Assembly (NCBI RefSeq): GCF_003751505.1
Contig: NZ_RJVB01000002.1
Span: 713,480 to 777,479, forward strand
Source of the DNA: Erwinia sp. JUb26
Lineage (GTDB): Bacteria; Pseudomonadota; Gammaproteobacteria; Enterobacterales; Enterobacteriaceae
Length of the DNA stretch: 64,000 nt
Direction of reading: 5' to 3'
Part shown: piece after piece, positions 34,573-46,817 of the stretch
Position numbering within the stretch: position 1 is the stretch's first letter
How the letters are laid out: each line of letters starts with the position of its first letter
Made by a program: the position numbers and the translations under genes
Notes under the pieces: model-generated
Seen by the model: the letters and a program-made list of their open reading frames with translations, nothing else
Told to the model about the DNA's origin: nothing
Databases searched by the model: none

Positions 34573-34782
34573 TTACCAGCGATGATTGTTGCGGCTTTCC
34601 CAGTCGCTCAGTTCTTTCTCGGCCTGGTCTTTCTGGTAGCCATAGCGTTCCTGAATCTTACCGACCAGCTGGTCGCGTTTACCTTCAACCACCGTCAGGT
34701 CGTCGTCGGTGAGCTTGCCCCATTGCTCTTTCACTTTCCCTTTAAACTGCTTCCAGTTGCCGCTGATTTCGTCGTTATTCAT
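34573..34782 (-). CDS. yjbJ: CsbD family stress protein YjbJ
   Basis: 69 residues, almost colinear with E. coli YjbJ (NWKQFKGKVKEQWGKLTDDDLT, GKRDQLVGKIQERYGYQKDQAEKE). A small, abundant, hydrophilic general-stress protein of unknown mechanism. It keeps the E. coli position between zur and dinF. Confidence 0.95.
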   Translation of the reverse strand: MNNDEISGNWKQFKGKVKEQWGKLTDDDLTVVEGKRDQLVGKIQERYGYQKDQAEKELSDWESRNNHRW

Positions 34783-34964
34783 AACAGATTCCTTCTGGCT
34801 GAGATTAATGGTCTGGAATATTTCTATTCGTCACTCCGCTCAATAACCAGATAATTATCTGACTAAACGCTGAACTTACAGATAATTGTAGTGCAAATTT
34901 GGCAACGTGCCGTGAATGGAGCAATCTGCGGGCTGTCAGGATCGAAGATTTGCCGCAGAATACA

Positions 34965-34991
34965 GAAAAAAGCCTGCCCGTTCAGCAGGCT
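34965..34991 (-). terminator. Intrinsic terminator of the lexA-dinF operon
   Basis: Perfect 7-bp stem AGCCTGC/GCAGGCT (34971-34977, 34985-34991) followed on the minus strand by six Ts, 36 bases after the dinF stop. Confidence 0.88.
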
Positions 34992-35027
34992 GACGATGAC
35001 GACGGAATACGTAAGCAAATATGTCCG

Positions 35028-36356
35028 TCAGCGTGATGAGTCAAACCAGGTGCCGTTACGCCAGTGTCGCCGCCAGATAAACCACAGGCTAACACCGCGC
35101 AGCAGCAGGAACACCGTCACTGCCAGCCAGAGACCGTGATTGCCCAATAGTGGAACGGTGAACAGTGTCAATCCGAACCCCGCAGCGGCCACCACCATGC
35201 TGTTGCGCATTTCGCTGGCGCGGGTGGCACCGATAAACATCCCGTCCAGCAGATAGCAGCCCACGCCAGCTAACGGCATCACCACCTGCCACCCTAAATA
35301 GCGATCGGCCAGCTCCTGTAGCGGTTCAAGGGAGGTGAGCAGCGCCACAATATGCTCGCCGCCGAAGGCATAAATCAGCGAGAACGCCAGCGCCACAACC
35401 CCGGACTGGCGGCAGGCGGCGTGCCAGACGCTGAGCAGCTGCTGACTGTTGCCTGCACCGTAGGCCTCACCAGAGCAGGCCTCGACCGCATAGGCGAAAC
35501 CGTCCAGCGCGTAGGCGGTGAAGGTCAGAAACATCAGCAGAACCGCATTGACGGCAACAATATCACTGCCGAGCCGGGCACCGAAGATAGTCAGAGAGGC
35601 AAAGCACACCTGCAGCAGCAGCGAACGCAGCATAATGTCGCGGTTCAGCCGCAGCAGGCGTGCCAGATTACCGCGCCATGCGCTGATCAGCAGGCGGAGC
35701 GAGAGGCCGCGCATCACCATCACTCGCCACACCAACAGTAGCCCGACCAGCAGGCTGACGTATTCCGCGATAGCGGTCGCCGCCGCGGCGCCCTGCACGC
35801 CCCACTTAAGGCCGATGACAAACCACAGATCCAGCAGGATATTCACCAGATTACCTACCACCAGCAGGATAACCGGCGCGCGGGCATACTGCACACCCAG
35901 CAACCAGCCGAGCAGAACCAGGTTCGCCAGCGTGGCCGGTGCACTGAGCCAGCGAATCTGCATAAATAAATCGGCCTGATGCAGCACGTCCTTGCTGCCG
36001 CCGGTCAGCCCTAACGCCAGATGGGTCAGCGGCGCTTTCAGCACAATAAAGGTAATACCGGCCAGCAGCGCCAGCAGCAGCGGCTGCATGAGCGCCCGCG
36101 CCAGTGCGGGCTTGTCGTTAGCGCCGAACGCCTGCGCGGTCAGCCCGGTGGTGCTCATGCGTAAAAACAGCAGCAGCATAAACAGGAAGCTGGTGATGGT
36201 GGTGCCAATCGCCACGCCGCCGAGATAGGTTGGGCTGTCGAGATGGCCAATGACGGCGGTATCCACCAGCCCGAGCAGCGGCACGGTAATATTGGAGAGG
36301 ATCATCGGCAGCGCCAGCCGCCAGAGATTTTTATCGGCAGCCGTCAGCAGTCGCAT
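35028..36356 (-). CDS. dinF: MATE family efflux protein DinF
   Basis: 442 residues from the ATG at 36356, close to the E. coli length; a longer reading would need a TTG. It has twelve predicted membrane segments, and the start DKNLWRLALPMILSNITVPLLGLVDTAVIGHL is typical of MATE transporters. DinF exports oxidants and bile salts in E. coli and is SOS-induced because it shares the lexA transcript. It follows lexA by 80 bases. Confidence 0.95.
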   Translation of the reverse strand: MRLLTAADKNLWRLALPMILSNITVPLLGLVDTAVIGHLDSPTYLGGVAIGTTITSFLFMLLLFLRMSTTGLTAQAFGANDKPALARALMQPLLLALLAGITFIVLKAPLTHLALGLTGGSKDVLHQADLFMQIRWLSAPATLANLVLLGWLLGVQYARAPVILLVVGNLVNILLDLWFVIGLKWGVQGAAAATAIAEYVSLLVGLLLVWRVMVMRGLSLRLLISAWRGNLARLLRLNRDIMLRSLLLQVCFASLTIFGARLGSDIVAVNAVLLMFLTFTAYALDGFAYAVEACSGEAYGAGNSQQLLSVWHAACRQSGVVALAFSLIYAFGGEHIVALLTSLEPLQELADRYLGWQVVMPLAGVGCYLLDGMFIGATRASEMRNSMVVAAAGFGLTLFTVPLLGNHGLWLAVTVFLLLRGVSLWFIWRRHWRNGTWFDSSR

Positions 36357-36436
36357 TGTTTTCAACCGGAAGCAGGGAGAGATGAGGGATCGCAAAAACG
36401 CGCCGCAGAGTGCGACGCGTCAGATTCTGTGGGGGA

Positions 36437-37045
36437 TTACAGCCAGTTGCCGTTGCGGATAACACCGACGGCCAGACCTTCAATGGTCAGCGTCTGTTGA
36501 CGCAGATCGACGACAATCGGCTGAAATTCGCTGTTTTCCGGCAGCAGGTGAACGATGTTGCCCTGCTTCTTCAGGCGCTTAACGGTCACTTCGTCGTCAA
36601 TACGCGCGACAACCACCTGGCCGTTACGCACATCTTCCGTTTTATGCACCGCCAGCAGATCGCCGTCCATAATACCGATATCCTTCATCGACATCCCGCT
36701 GACGCGCAGCAGGAAATCCGCATTCGGTTTGAAGAGTTCCGGGTCAACCGAGTAATGGCCTTCGATATGCTGCTCGGCCAGCAGGGGTTCGCCAGCGGCA
36801 ACGCGGCCAATCAGCGGCAGGCCATCGGGTTCTTCCATCATCAGACGAATGCCGCGTGAAGCGCCGGAAACGATCTCAATCACGCCCTTTCTGGCCAGCG
36901 CTTTCAGGTGTTCTTCAGCAGCATTAGGGGAACGGAAGCCGAGCTGCGAGGCAATTTCTGCCCGCGTTGGCGGCATACCGGTCTGGTTAATGTGGTCGCG
37001 AATCAGGTCATAAACCTGCTGCTGCCGTGCCGTTAGTGCTTTCAT
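36437..37045 (-). CDS. lexA: SOS repressor LexA
   Basis: 202 residues from the ATG at 37045, exactly the E. coli length. The winged helix ([41 protein letters not shown]) is followed by cleavage site Ala-Gly in RVAAGEPLL, catalytic Ser in [11 protein letters not shown] and Lys in [16 protein letters not shown]. RecA-stimulated self-cleavage lifts SOS repression. Two SOS boxes lie directly upstream. Confidence 0.98.
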   Translation of the reverse strand: MKALTARQQQVYDLIRDHINQTGMPPTRAEIASQLGFRSPNAAEEHLKALARKGVIEIVSGASRGIRLMMEEPDGLPLIGRVAAGEPLLAEQHIEGHYSVDPELFKPNADFLLRVSGMSMKDIGIMDGDLLAVHKTEDVRNGQVVVARIDDEVTVKRLKKQGNIVHLLPENSEFQPIVVDLRQQTLTIEGLAVGVIRNGNWL

Positions 37046-37053
37046 CCCGCCCC

Positions 37054-37069
37054 CTGGTTGTTTATACAG
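37054..37069 (-). promoter_or_regulatory. SOS box 2 of lexA
   Basis: Minus strand reads CTGTATAAACAACCAG, one base off the CTGT-N8-ACAG consensus, 9 bases before the lexA start. E. coli lexA also has a weaker proximal box. Confidence 0.85.
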
Positions 37070-37073
37070 TCGA

Positions 37074-37089
37074 CTGTGAGTATATACAG
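37074..37089 (-). promoter_or_regulatory. SOS box 1 of lexA
   Basis: Minus strand reads CTGTATATACTCACAG, a perfect CTGT-N8-ACAG LexA box, matching the distal E. coli lexA box as I remember it. Confidence 0.95.
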
Positions 37090-37152
37090 GTATTTGCGCG
37101 TTGAAAACCCAAAGCTGGCTAAAAAACAGCAGTTTGTTGATTTTTGGAAAAC

Positions 37153-37521
37153 CTATCGCAAATGTGAAATCAGCAGCATTACCCACACGAAGATTGCCAA
37201 TAAGATACTGAGCAAGACGGCAGCCGATCCCATATCTTTCGCCCGTCCGGCCAGGGGATGAATTTCACTGCCGATACGGTCAACCACCGCTTCAATCGCG
37301 CTGTTGAGAATTTCGACGATAATCACCATCACCACCGAGCCGATCAGCAGCACGCGGGTGACGGCGTCAACGTCCAGCCAGCAGGCAATAAGGATGGCGA
37401 TGATGGCGGCAATGGCTTCCTGACGAAATGCCGCTTCATGCTGCCAGGCAGCACGGATCCCCTTCCAGGAATAGCCTGCTGCTTTTACAATTCGAGTCAG
37501 TCCGGTGGCGTTATTTGCCAT
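37153..37521 (-). CDS. dgkA: Diacylglycerol kinase DgkA
   Basis: 122 residues from the ATG at 37521, the E. coli length. Three membrane helices; the catalytic region EAAFRQE and [33 protein letters not shown] is intact. It recycles diacylglycerol to phosphatidic acid in the inner membrane. Same strand as lexA, divergent from plsB across 119 bp, as in E. coli. Confidence 0.97.
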   Translation of the reverse strand: MANNATGLTRIVKAAGYSWKGIRAAWQHEAAFRQEAIAAIIAILIACWLDVDAVTRVLLIGSVVMVIIVEILNSAIEAVVDRIGSEIHPLAGRAKDMGSAAVLLSILLAIFVWVMLLISHLR

Positions 37522-37640
37522 AATCAGGGAACCCTTTGGGAAGTTTAACGTCAATGAGAGGGTGTAGCACATTTTGCAACACCACAGATTCTGCTAGCGC
37601 TTTCTGGTATGCTTGCCGCGCTTTGCTAACAAGAGGCTTC

Positions 37641-40073
37641 ATGTTGTCTATGTCAGGTTGGCGTAATTTATATTATAAAATGTTGAATCTGCCAGTGAAA
37701 TTCCTGGTAAAAAGTAAGGCAATCCCGGCCGAACCGGTTGCCGAACTTGGGCTGGATACTTCTCGCCCTATTATGTATGTGCTGCCTTATGATTCAAAGG
37801 CCGATCTCCTGGCTCTGCGCGAACAGTGCCGCAAACAGGATCTCCCCGATCCCCTGCATCCACTGGAGATCGACGGCACCGTGCTGCCCCGTTATGTGTT
37901 TATCCATGACGGTCCGCGCGTATTCCCTTATTTCGTTCCGAACCTTGAGTCGGTCAAGCTGTTCCATGACTATCTGGACCTGCACCGCAATCATCCCGAT
38001 TTGGATGTGCAGATGGTGCCGGTCTCGGTGATGTTTGGCCGTGCGCCGGGCCGTGAAGTGCAGGGTGTTGAGCAGCCGCATTTGCGCGTGCTGAACGGCA
38101 TCCAGAAGTTCTTTGCGGTGATCTGGCTGGGCCGCGACAGCTTTGTACGCTTCTCGCCTATCGTCTCCCTGCGCCGCATGGCGACCGAGCACGGTACCGA
38201 TAAGACCATCGCGCAGAAACTGGCCCGCGTGGCGCGTATGCACTTCGCCCGTCAGCGCCTGGCCGCCGTCGGCCCACGTCTGCCGGTGCGTCAGGACCTG
38301 TTCAATAAGCTTCTGCAGTCCAAAGCCATCGCCAAAGCGGTGGAGGATGAAGCGCGCAGCAAGAAAATCTCCCATGAGAAGGCCCAGCAGAACGCCGTTG
38401 AACTAATGGAAGAAATTGCGGCGAACTTCTCCTATGAGGCTATCCGCCTGACCGATCGCGTGATGGGCTGGACCTGGAGCAAGCTGTATCAGGGCCTTAA
38501 CGTCAGCGGCGGCGAGCGCGTGCGCCAGCTGGCGCAGGACGGTCATGAAATCGTCTATGTGCCCTGCCACCGCAGCCATATGGACTATCTGCTGCTCTCC
38601 TACGTGCTTTATCACCAGGGCCTGGTGCCACCGCATATTGCCGCCGGTATCAACCTGAACTTCTGGCCTGCCGGCCCGATTTTCCGCCGTCTGGGCGCGT
38701 TCTTTATTCGCCGTACCTTTAAGGGCAACAAGCTCTACTCAACGGTATTCCGTGAGTATCTGGGTGAGCTGTTTACCCGAGGCTATTCGGTTGAGTACTT
38801 CGTGGAAGGTGGCCGCTCGCGCACCGGACGCCTGCTCGATCCGAAAACCGGCACGCTGTCGATGACCATTCAGGCCATGCTGCGCGGCGGCAACCGCCCT
38901 ATCACGCTGGTGCCGATCTACATCGGCTACGAGCACGTGATGGAGGTGGGTACCTATGCGAAAGAGCTGCGCGGTGCGACCAAAGAGAAAGAAGGCTTTA
39001 TGTCGATGGTTCGCGGCCTACGCAAGCTGCGCAACCTCGGCCAGGGCTACGTCAACTTTGGTGAACCTCTGCCGCTGGTGACCTATCTGAACCAGCGCGT
39101 GCCGGAATGGCGTGATTCTATCGATCCGATTGAGGCCCAGCGCCCGGCGTGGCTGACCCCGGCGGTCAACGATATTGCCCAGAAAGTGATGGTGCGTATC
39201 AACAATGCCGGTGCGGCGAACGCCATCAACCTGTGCGTCACGGCGCTGCTGGCATCACGCCAGCGCTCTATGACCCGCGAGCAGCTGACCGAGCAGCTGG
39301 ATTGCTACCTGCAACTGCTGCGCAACGTGCCTTATTCCAGCGACTCTACCGTGCCGGACGTCAGCGCTGAAGCCCTGCTTGAACACGCGCTGAGCATGAA
39401 CAAGTTCGAGCTGGAGCAGGACAGCATCGGTGAGATCGTCATTCTGCCGCGCGAGCAGGCGGTACTGATGACCTATTACCGTAACAACATTCACCACATG
39501 CTGGTGATGCCGTCGCTGATTGCCGCCATCCTGATGCAGCATCGTGAAGTAAGCCGCGAGGAGCTGCTGCGCCAGGTCAGCGTGGTTTATCCAATGCTGA
39601 AGAGTGAGCTGTTCCTGCGCTGGGAAACCAGCGAGCTGCCTGCCGTGCTGGATGCGCTGGTCGCCGAAATGGCACGTCAGGGACTGCTGCTGGCCGAAGA
39701 GAGCAGCCTGCGCCTGACGCCGGGCCGCTTCCGTACGCTGCAGCTGCTGGCCGCTGGCGTGCGTGAAACCCTGCAGCGCTATGCCATTACCTTCTCAATC
39801 CTCAGCGCTAACCCGGCGATTAACCGCGGTACGCTGGAGAAAGAGAGCCGGACCATGGCTCAGCGCCTGTCGGTGCTGCACGGCATCAATGCCCCTGAGT
39901 TCTTTGATAAAGCGGTGTTCACCTCGCTGGTGCTGACGCTGCGAGACGAAAGCTATATCAGCGATTCCGGTGATGCGCAGGTTGAGCAGACCCAGAAGGT
40001 TTATCAGCTACTCGCAGAGCTGGTGACACAGGATGTTCGCATGACGATTGAGAGTGCCGTCGCACACGACTGA
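37641..40073 (+). CDS. plsB: Glycerol-3-phosphate acyltransferase PlsB
   Basis: 810 residues from the ATG at 37641 (MLSMSGW), with GAGG 4 bases upstream; the E. coli-like MSGW start at 37650 is in frame but 13 bases from the Shine-Dalgarno. Acyltransferase block I is [10 protein letters not shown] (HxxxxD), followed by [25 protein letters not shown] and [13 protein letters not shown]. It is an inner-membrane enzyme making lysophosphatidic acid. Confidence 0.97.
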   Translation: MLSMSGWRNLYYKMLNLPVKFLVKSKAIPAEPVAELGLDTSRPIMYVLPYDSKADLLALREQCRKQDLPDPLHPLEIDGTVLPRYVFIHDGPRVFPYFVPNLESVKLFHDYLDLHRNHPDLDVQMVPVSVMFGRAPGREVQGVEQPHLRVLNGIQKFFAVIWLGRDSFVRFSPIVSLRRMATEHGTDKTIAQKLARVARMHFARQRLAAVGPRLPVRQDLFNKLLQSKAIAKAVEDEARSKKISHEKAQQNAVELMEEIAANFSYEAIRLTDRVMGWTWSKLYQGLNVSGGERVRQLAQDGHEIVYVPCHRSHMDYLLLSYVLYHQGLVPPHIAAGINLNFWPAGPIFRRLGAFFIRRTFKGNKLYSTVFREYLGELFTRGYSVEYFVEGGRSRTGRLLDPKTGTLSMTIQAMLRGGNRPITLVPIYIGYEHVMEVGTYAKELRGATKEKEGFMSMVRGLRKLRNLGQGYVNFGEPLPLVTYLNQRVPEWRDSIDPIEAQRPAWLTPAVNDIAQKVMVRINNAGAANAINLCVTALLASRQRSMTREQLTEQLDCYLQLLRNVPYSSDSTVPDVSAEALLEHALSMNKFELEQDSIGEIVILPREQAVLMTYYRNNIHHMLVMPSLIAAILMQHREVSREELLRQVSVVYPMLKSELFLRWETSELPAVLDALVAEMARQGLLLAEESSLRLTPGRFRTLQLLAAGVRETLQRYAITFSILSANPAINRGTLEKESRTMAQRLSVLHGINAPEFFDKAVFTSLVLTLRDESYISDSGDAQVEQTQKVYQLLAELVTQDVRMTIESAVAHD

Positions 40074-40102
40074 TAAAGCCGGTGAGTTTGAGCATGAAAA
40101 AA

Positions 40103-40131
40103 GGGGCGACCTTGCGGTCTGCCCCTTTTTT
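40103..40131 (+). terminator. Terminator between plsB and ubiA, bidirectional
   Basis: Stem GGGGC-GACC / GGTC-T-GCCCC (40103-40125) with one bulged T, flanked by A6 and T6 runs, so it can serve both convergent genes. Confidence 0.9.
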
Positions 40132-40215
40132 ATTATGTGAAAGCGTCTTCTGCCGTGCCATCGCTGCTTTGCTACCGAGCAGCACCCATCACATAGCTAT
40201 GCAGAATGATTGCTG

Positions 40216-41082
40216 TTACCAGATACTCAGTGCAATCCCGACAAACAGCACCAGCCCAACATAGTTGTTGTTCAGAAACGCCTGGAAGCACTTCTCGCGC
40301 TGGCGGTCGGCAATCAGCTTCTGCTGGTGTACAAACAGTACGGCAGCCAGTAAAAGCCCCCAGTAGAAGATGCCGCCTAAACCGCTTAGCCAGCCGGTCA
40401 GCGCCAGCAGGACCAGCGTAGCCAGCTGCAGCAGCCCGATAATCAGCTTATCCTGGCGGCCGAATAGAATTGCCGTCGACTTCACGCCAATCTTCAGGTC
40501 GTCGTCGCGGTCGACCATCGCATACTGCGTGTCGTACGCCACCGTCCAGCAAATATTGGCCAGGAACAGCAGCCAGCAGGTTAACGGCAGGGTTTCGTTT
40601 ACTGCCGCCCAGCCCATCGGAATGGCCCAGCCGAACGCCGCGCCCAGCACCACCTGCGGCAGATGGGTGTAGCGCTTCATAAACGGATACATCCACGCCA
40701 GCAGCAGCCCGCCCAGCGACAGCCAGATGGTCATGCTGTTCATGGTCAGCACCAGCAGGAAGGAAACCAGTACCAGGCCGATAAACAGCACTTTGGCTTC
40801 ATTGCTGGTGACCGCGCCGCTCGGCAGCGGGCGACCTCGTGTACGTTTTACGTGGCCGTCAATTTTTCGGTCGGCGAAGTCATTGACCACGCAGCCTGCC
40901 GCACGCATAAAAATCACGCCCAGTACAAAGACAATCAGCACGTTAAGCGGCGGTATCTTCATTCCCGCCAGCCACAGCGCCCACAGCGTCGGCCACAGCA
41001 GCAGCAGCGTGCCAATCGGTTTATCAACCCGCATCAGGCGGATATAGGCAGAAAGCTTACTCATTTGCAGACTGGTCTCCAC
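40216..41082 (-). CDS. ubiA: 4-hydroxybenzoate octaprenyltransferase UbiA
   Basis: 288 residues from GTG at 41082 ([10 protein letters not shown] aligns with the E. coli N-terminus MEWSLTQNKL). An internal ATG at 41064 is the alternative. It is a polytopic membrane enzyme; the two Asp-rich motifs are [17 protein letters not shown] and [14 protein letters not shown]. It attaches the prenyl tail to 4-hydroxybenzoate in ubiquinone synthesis. One base separates it from the ubiC stop. Confidence 0.95.
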   Translation of the reverse strand: METSLQMSKLSAYIRLMRVDKPIGTLLLLWPTLWALWLAGMKIPPLNVLIVFVLGVIFMRAAGCVVNDFADRKIDGHVKRTRGRPLPSGAVTSNEAKVLFIGLVLVSFLLVLTMNSMTIWLSLGGLLLAWMYPFMKRYTHLPQVVLGAAFGWAIPMGWAAVNETLPLTCWLLFLANICWTVAYDTQYAMVDRDDDLKIGVKSTAILFGRQDKLIIGLLQLATLVLLALTGWLSGLGGIFYWGLLLAAVLFVHQQKLIADRQREKCFQAFLNNNYVGLVLFVGIALSIW

Positions 41083-41083
41083 G

Positions 41084-41611
41084 CTACTGATTCTCCTCAG
41101 CGTTCGGATGGGCATACAGGGGAGATGCCGGTAAAAACAGTTCCGTCAGCAGCAGCGGTTTATCCGACAGGCGCAGGCGCGAGCGCCGCGCCCACAGATT
41201 TCCGCTGCGGCCAACGTCAATAAAGTCGCGGGTTAAGGTTGAGCTGGCAAACAGATAGCGCCCGAGGGGCACGGTGCCCAGCTGCTGCAGCTTCTGCTCC
41301 GGACCGATCAGGGTGGATTCCGGCACCAGTGTGCGTGCCACCAGCCAGGGGATACCGTCGCCACAGAGTTCGATCTCGCGCAGCCAGAAACGGCGGTCTG
41401 CGGGCAACAGTTTAGCCTCGCTTCCGGCCTCGTGGGCCGTAATAAATCCTTCACGCAGCAGGTTTACGGTCACCTGCTGACAGTGGCGCTCAAAACGCCG
41501 GGTCATCGAGTCTTCTTCCATCAGCCAGTCGAGCAGGGAAGCGGTTAACAGGGGCGATGATTCGGGTAGCCAGTCGATAGCGCGCAACAGCGGCAGCGCG
41601 TTCTCAGCCAT
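41084..41611 (-). CDS. ubiC: Chorismate pyruvate-lyase UbiC
   Basis: 175 residues from the ATG at 41611, with GGAGAAG upstream. Blocks: [88 protein letters not shown]. It makes 4-hydroxybenzoate from chorismate. The C-terminal tail after SPLY is about ten residues longer than in E. coli. Confidence 0.95.
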   Translation of the reverse strand: MAENALPLLRAIDWLPESSPLLTASLLDWLMEEDSMTRRFERHCQQVTVNLLREGFITAHEAGSEAKLLPADRRFWLREIELCGDGIPWLVARTLVPESTLIGPEQKLQQLGTVPLGRYLFASSTLTRDFIDVGRSGNLWARRSRLRLSDKPLLLTELFLPASPLYAHPNAEENQ

Positions 41612-41720
41612 AGCACTTCTCCGCAAAAAATTCAGAAGCAGAGTGTAACGCAGACACCGGAGCCAAACCTATCAAAGCGGGGCAATTACGCAGAAATTTA
41701 TGGGTAGCACGGCGGGAAGG

Positions 41721-41746
41721 AAAAAAGGTGCGCCGCACGGCGCACC
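41721..41746 (-). terminator. Intrinsic terminator of malK-lamB-malM
   Basis: Perfect 8-bp stem GGTGCGCC/GGCGCACC (41727-41734, 41739-41746) followed on the minus strand by six Ts. Confidence 0.9.
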
Positions 41747-41778
41747 AGTCATGGAGCCAGCCCAGCAATATGGGGATA

Positions 41779-42702
41779 TTATCCCTTGCCTTTCACACTG
41801 CTGATAAAGGTTTGCCGTGCCGATGTGGAGCCCAAACGCTCGGCTTCATTCATCAAACGCAGCGCTTTGTCGATATCACCCGCCTTCGCCGCCTGACGGA
41901 TACCCTGGTTGAAGTACGTTTCGGTGTCGCTCAGCATCGGCTCCGCTTTCGCCGCTGGCGCAGCCGGTGCCGGTGCCGCCGCGACGGCTGCCGGTGCGGT
42001 CGTACTGCCGACGACTACCGGCTGAGGCTGCGGCTGGTTAAACACCTGGCCGATCATCACGTTGCCGCTGCCCTGCTCCGCTTTCACCTTCAGCGTAATC
42101 TGGCCGTCACTCACATGAGTGGCAACGGGATCGGGAATCGACGGCACGGCGTTACCCACGCCTTCAGCATAGGCCTTCGCCGGATTTTTCAGCTGAGTCG
42201 TGGTGGTGAGATCCTGACGGGTGGTGTACACCAGCAGGTAAATCTGTTTTTGCCCCAGTGCAGGCGTGAGTTTGAGTGTCCCTTCCAGCCGATCCTGCGA
42301 GACAACACCCGGTTTCTGATACGGGAAGTAGCTGCCGGGATAGAAGGCAGCCGGGCGCATTTGTTCGTCCAGCACCAGGACATTCGGCACATAGACGCGG
42401 CGATCTTTCACCACGCTGGTGAGGGTAATTTCCAGCGAACCGCGATCGGCTGGCAGCGTAACGGCCGCAACCGGGCCGGTCACTTCGCCCTGATTCAGGC
42501 TCTGGGAAGACGCGTTCAGTGCAATGTCGTTACTGGCCGGTGGCGTGATCGGTAGCCAGGAGAGGCGCTGCAGTGCAGAAGCCGGAATGGCCGGGGCCAC
42601 CGCCACGTTCTGTGGCGAAGTAAAGGTTGCCGCCGTAGCGGGCAGAATCGATGCGGAAACCAGTCCCGCAAGCAGGCAGAGTGACAGCAGATTTTTTTTC
42701 AT
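41779..42702 (-). CDS. malM: Maltose operon periplasmic protein MalM
   Basis: 307 residues, E. coli length. Signal peptide MKKNLLSLCLLAGLVSASILPATAA. The mature protein contains SWLPITPPASNDIALN, YFPYQKPG and a Pro/Ala-rich linker (about 235-255) before a C-terminal helical repeat-like region. Periplasmic, MalT-controlled; function still unclear. Last gene of the malK operon, 101 bases after lamB with a small hairpin between (42773-42788). Confidence 0.93.
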   Translation of the reverse strand: MKKNLLSLCLLAGLVSASILPATAATFTSPQNVAVAPAIPASALQRLSWLPITPPASNDIALNASSQSLNQGEVTGPVAAVTLPADRGSLEITLTSVVKDRRVYVPNVLVLDEQMRPAAFYPGSYFPYQKPGVVSQDRLEGTLKLTPALGQKQIYLLVYTTRQDLTTTTQLKNPAKAYAEGVGNAVPSIPDPVATHVSDGQITLKVKAEQGSGNVMIGQVFNQPQPQPVVVGSTTAPAAVAAAPAPAAPAAKAEPMLSDTETYFNQGIRQAAKAGDIDKALRLMNEAERLGSTSARQTFISSVKGKG

Positions 42703-42803
42703 TGTATGTTCCTTAAACGGGCCACCCCGATCCCGCCAGGCAATGCAGTTTCGGGGCTAAAGAGATTCGGGCGGGCCTGAGCTGGCCCACCCGCGACTGA
42801 CTG

Positions 42804-45234
<2,431 letters not shown>

Positions 45235-45320
45235 CCGCTTCTCCCGTCCACTGACTGTTGATGGCCGGAGTGTGCGGCAGCGCGCGGCAAGGTAACTCCT
45301 CCACCGCTGGATTTTTTATG

Positions 45321-45343
45321 GGGGAGGAGAAAGGAGGATGAGA
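45321..45343 (+). promoter_or_regulatory. MalT box pair, distal (malK/malE divide)
   Basis: Two direct copies resembling GGGGA(T/G)GAGG: GGGGAGGAGA at 45321-45330 and GAGGATGAGA at 45334-45343, start to start 13 bp, closer to malK. MalT sites in E. coli occur as oriented pairs. Shared between malK and malE promoters by inference. Confidence 0.6.
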
Positions 45344-45448
45344 AAAACGCACCCGACATCCGTCATTGGGTCGGCAGGCGAATTTCGTGACGTCACTGGC
45401 AAAAATAATGGGTGTTTTTTGTGGCCGGGAACGCAGAAATGGATTTTT

Positions 45449-45464
45449 TGCTAGTTCGATCACA
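45449..45464. promoter_or_regulatory. Candidate CRP site in the malK/malE divide
   Basis: TGCTA-N6-TCACA: one perfect half-site and one 3/5 half-site, just upstream of the malE-proximal MalT pair. The E. coli divide uses several CRP sites. Confidence 0.45.
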
Positions 45465-45476
45465 GAAAGTGATTGG

Positions 45477-45499
45477 GGGGAGTAGAGCCGGGGATGACG
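45477..45499 (+). promoter_or_regulatory. MalT box pair, malE-proximal
   Basis: GGGGAGTAGA at 45477-45486 and GGGGATGACG at 45490-45499, again 13 bp start to start, in the same direction as malE and 67 bases before its start codon. Confidence 0.7.
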
Positions 45500-45565
45500 C
45501 AGTTCCCCTTGCTTAACAGCAGACTGCATCCACATCCCGACTTCATACCCTTAGAGGAACGAATA

Positions 45566-46762
45566 ATGGCGAAGTTCAGATTAGCGAGTAAAACACTGCT
45601 GCTGTGTACCCTTTCCAGCCTGTTACTCCCTGCGCTGGCGCAGGCAAAGATTGAAGAAGGCAAGCTGGTTATCTGGATTAACGGCGATAAAGGCTATAAC
45701 GGCCTGGCGGAAGTTGGTAAGAAGTTTGAGCAGGATACCGGTATCAAAGTGTCGGTAGAGCATCCGGACAAGCTGGAAGAGAAGTACCCGCAGGTGGCGG
45801 CCACCGGTGACGGCCCGGATATTATTTTCTGGGCGCACGATCGCTTCGGCGGCTATGCCCAGTCCGGCCTGCTGGCCGAAGTGTCCCCAGATAAAGCCTT
45901 CCAGGACAAGCTCTATCCCTTCACCTGGGACGCGGTGCGCTATAACGGCAAGCTGATCGGCTATCCGATCGCCGCCGAAGCGCTGTCGCTGATTTACAAC
46001 AAGGACCTGCTGCCCGAGCCGCCAAAAACCTGGGAAGAGATCCCGGCGCTGGATAAAAAGCTCAAGGCCAAAGGCAAAAGCGCCATCATGTTTAACCTGC
46101 AGGAACCGTACTTCACCTGGCCGCTCACCGCCGCCAACGGCGGTTACGCCTTCAAGAAACTCGCCGACGGCAGCTATGACCTGAAGGATGTTGGCGTGGC
46201 GAATAAAGGCTCGCAGGAAGGATTACAGTTCCTCGTCGATCTGATTAAGAACAAGCACCTGAATGCCGATACCGATTTTGCCATTGCCGAAGCGGCCTTT
46301 AACAAGGGCGAAACCGCGATGACCATCAACGGTCCGTGGGCGTGGGGCAATATCGAGAGCGCGAAGATTAACTACGGCGTGACCCTGCTGCCGACCTTCA
46401 AAGGCCAGCCGTCGAAACCGTTCGTGGGCGTGCTGAGCGCGGGCATTAATGCCGCCAGCCCGAATAAGGAGCTGGCGAAAGAGTTCCTGGAAAACTACCT
46501 GCTGACCGATGACGGACTGGCGAAGGTCAATGCCGATAAGCCGCTGGGCGCGGTGGCGCTGAAATCGATGCAGGAGAAGCTGGCGAAGGATCCGAAGATT
46601 GCCGCCACCATGGAGAACTCGCAGAAGGGTGAAGTGATGCCAAACGTGCCGCAGATGAGCGCATTCTGGTACGCGGAACGCACCGCGGTGCTGAACGCGA
46701 TCAACGGCCGTCAGACGGTTGATGCCGCGCTGAAGGACGCCCAGGCGCGTATCACTAAATAA
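45566..46762 (+). CDS. malE: Maltose/maltodextrin-binding protein MalE
   Basis: 398 residues from the ATG at 45566 with AGAGGAAC upstream; longer readings would cover the MalT boxes. Signal peptide [20 protein letters not shown] ends at ALAQA; mature [35 protein letters not shown] is classic MalE. Aromatic ligand residues are in the PYFTWPL and [11 protein letters not shown] regions. Periplasmic receptor of MalFGK2 and for chemotaxis. Confidence 0.98.
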   Translation: MAKFRLASKTLLLCTLSSLLLPALAQAKIEEGKLVIWINGDKGYNGLAEVGKKFEQDTGIKVSVEHPDKLEEKYPQVAATGDGPDIIFWAHDRFGGYAQSGLLAEVSPDKAFQDKLYPFTWDAVRYNGKLIGYPIAAEALSLIYNKDLLPEPPKTWEEIPALDKKLKAKGKSAIMFNLQEPYFTWPLTAANGGYAFKKLADGSYDLKDVGVANKGSQEGLQFLVDLIKNKHLNADTDFAIAEAAFNKGETAMTINGPWAWGNIESAKINYGVTLLPTFKGQPSKPFVGVLSAGINAASPNKELAKEFLENYLLTDDGLAKVNADKPLGAVALKSMQEKLAKDPKIAATMENSQKGEVMPNVPQMSAFWYAERTAVLNAINGRQTVDAALKDAQARITK

Positions 46763-46778
46763 TCCCCGTTGTCTGCCA

Positions 46779-46798
46779 GGCGGGCGGAAGCGCCCGCC
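46779..46798 (+). repeat. Intercistronic hairpin between malE and malF
   Basis: Perfect 8-bp GC stem GGCGGGCG/CGCCCGCC with GAAG loop and no U-tract. It stands where E. coli has REP elements that protect malE mRNA and give more MalE than MalF; the same role is inferred. Confidence 0.75.
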
Positions 46799-46817
46799 GC
46801 TGCTGTAAGGAATTTCT

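Noticed and set aside
37045-37186. 47-residue N-terminal extension of LexA
   Set aside because: Would translate through both SOS boxes and the promoter; the ATG at 37045 gives the exact family length.
45473-45565. 31-residue N-terminal extension of MalE
   Set aside because: Would place the MalT boxes inside coding sequence and bury the signal peptide; AGAGGAAC marks the ATG at 45566.
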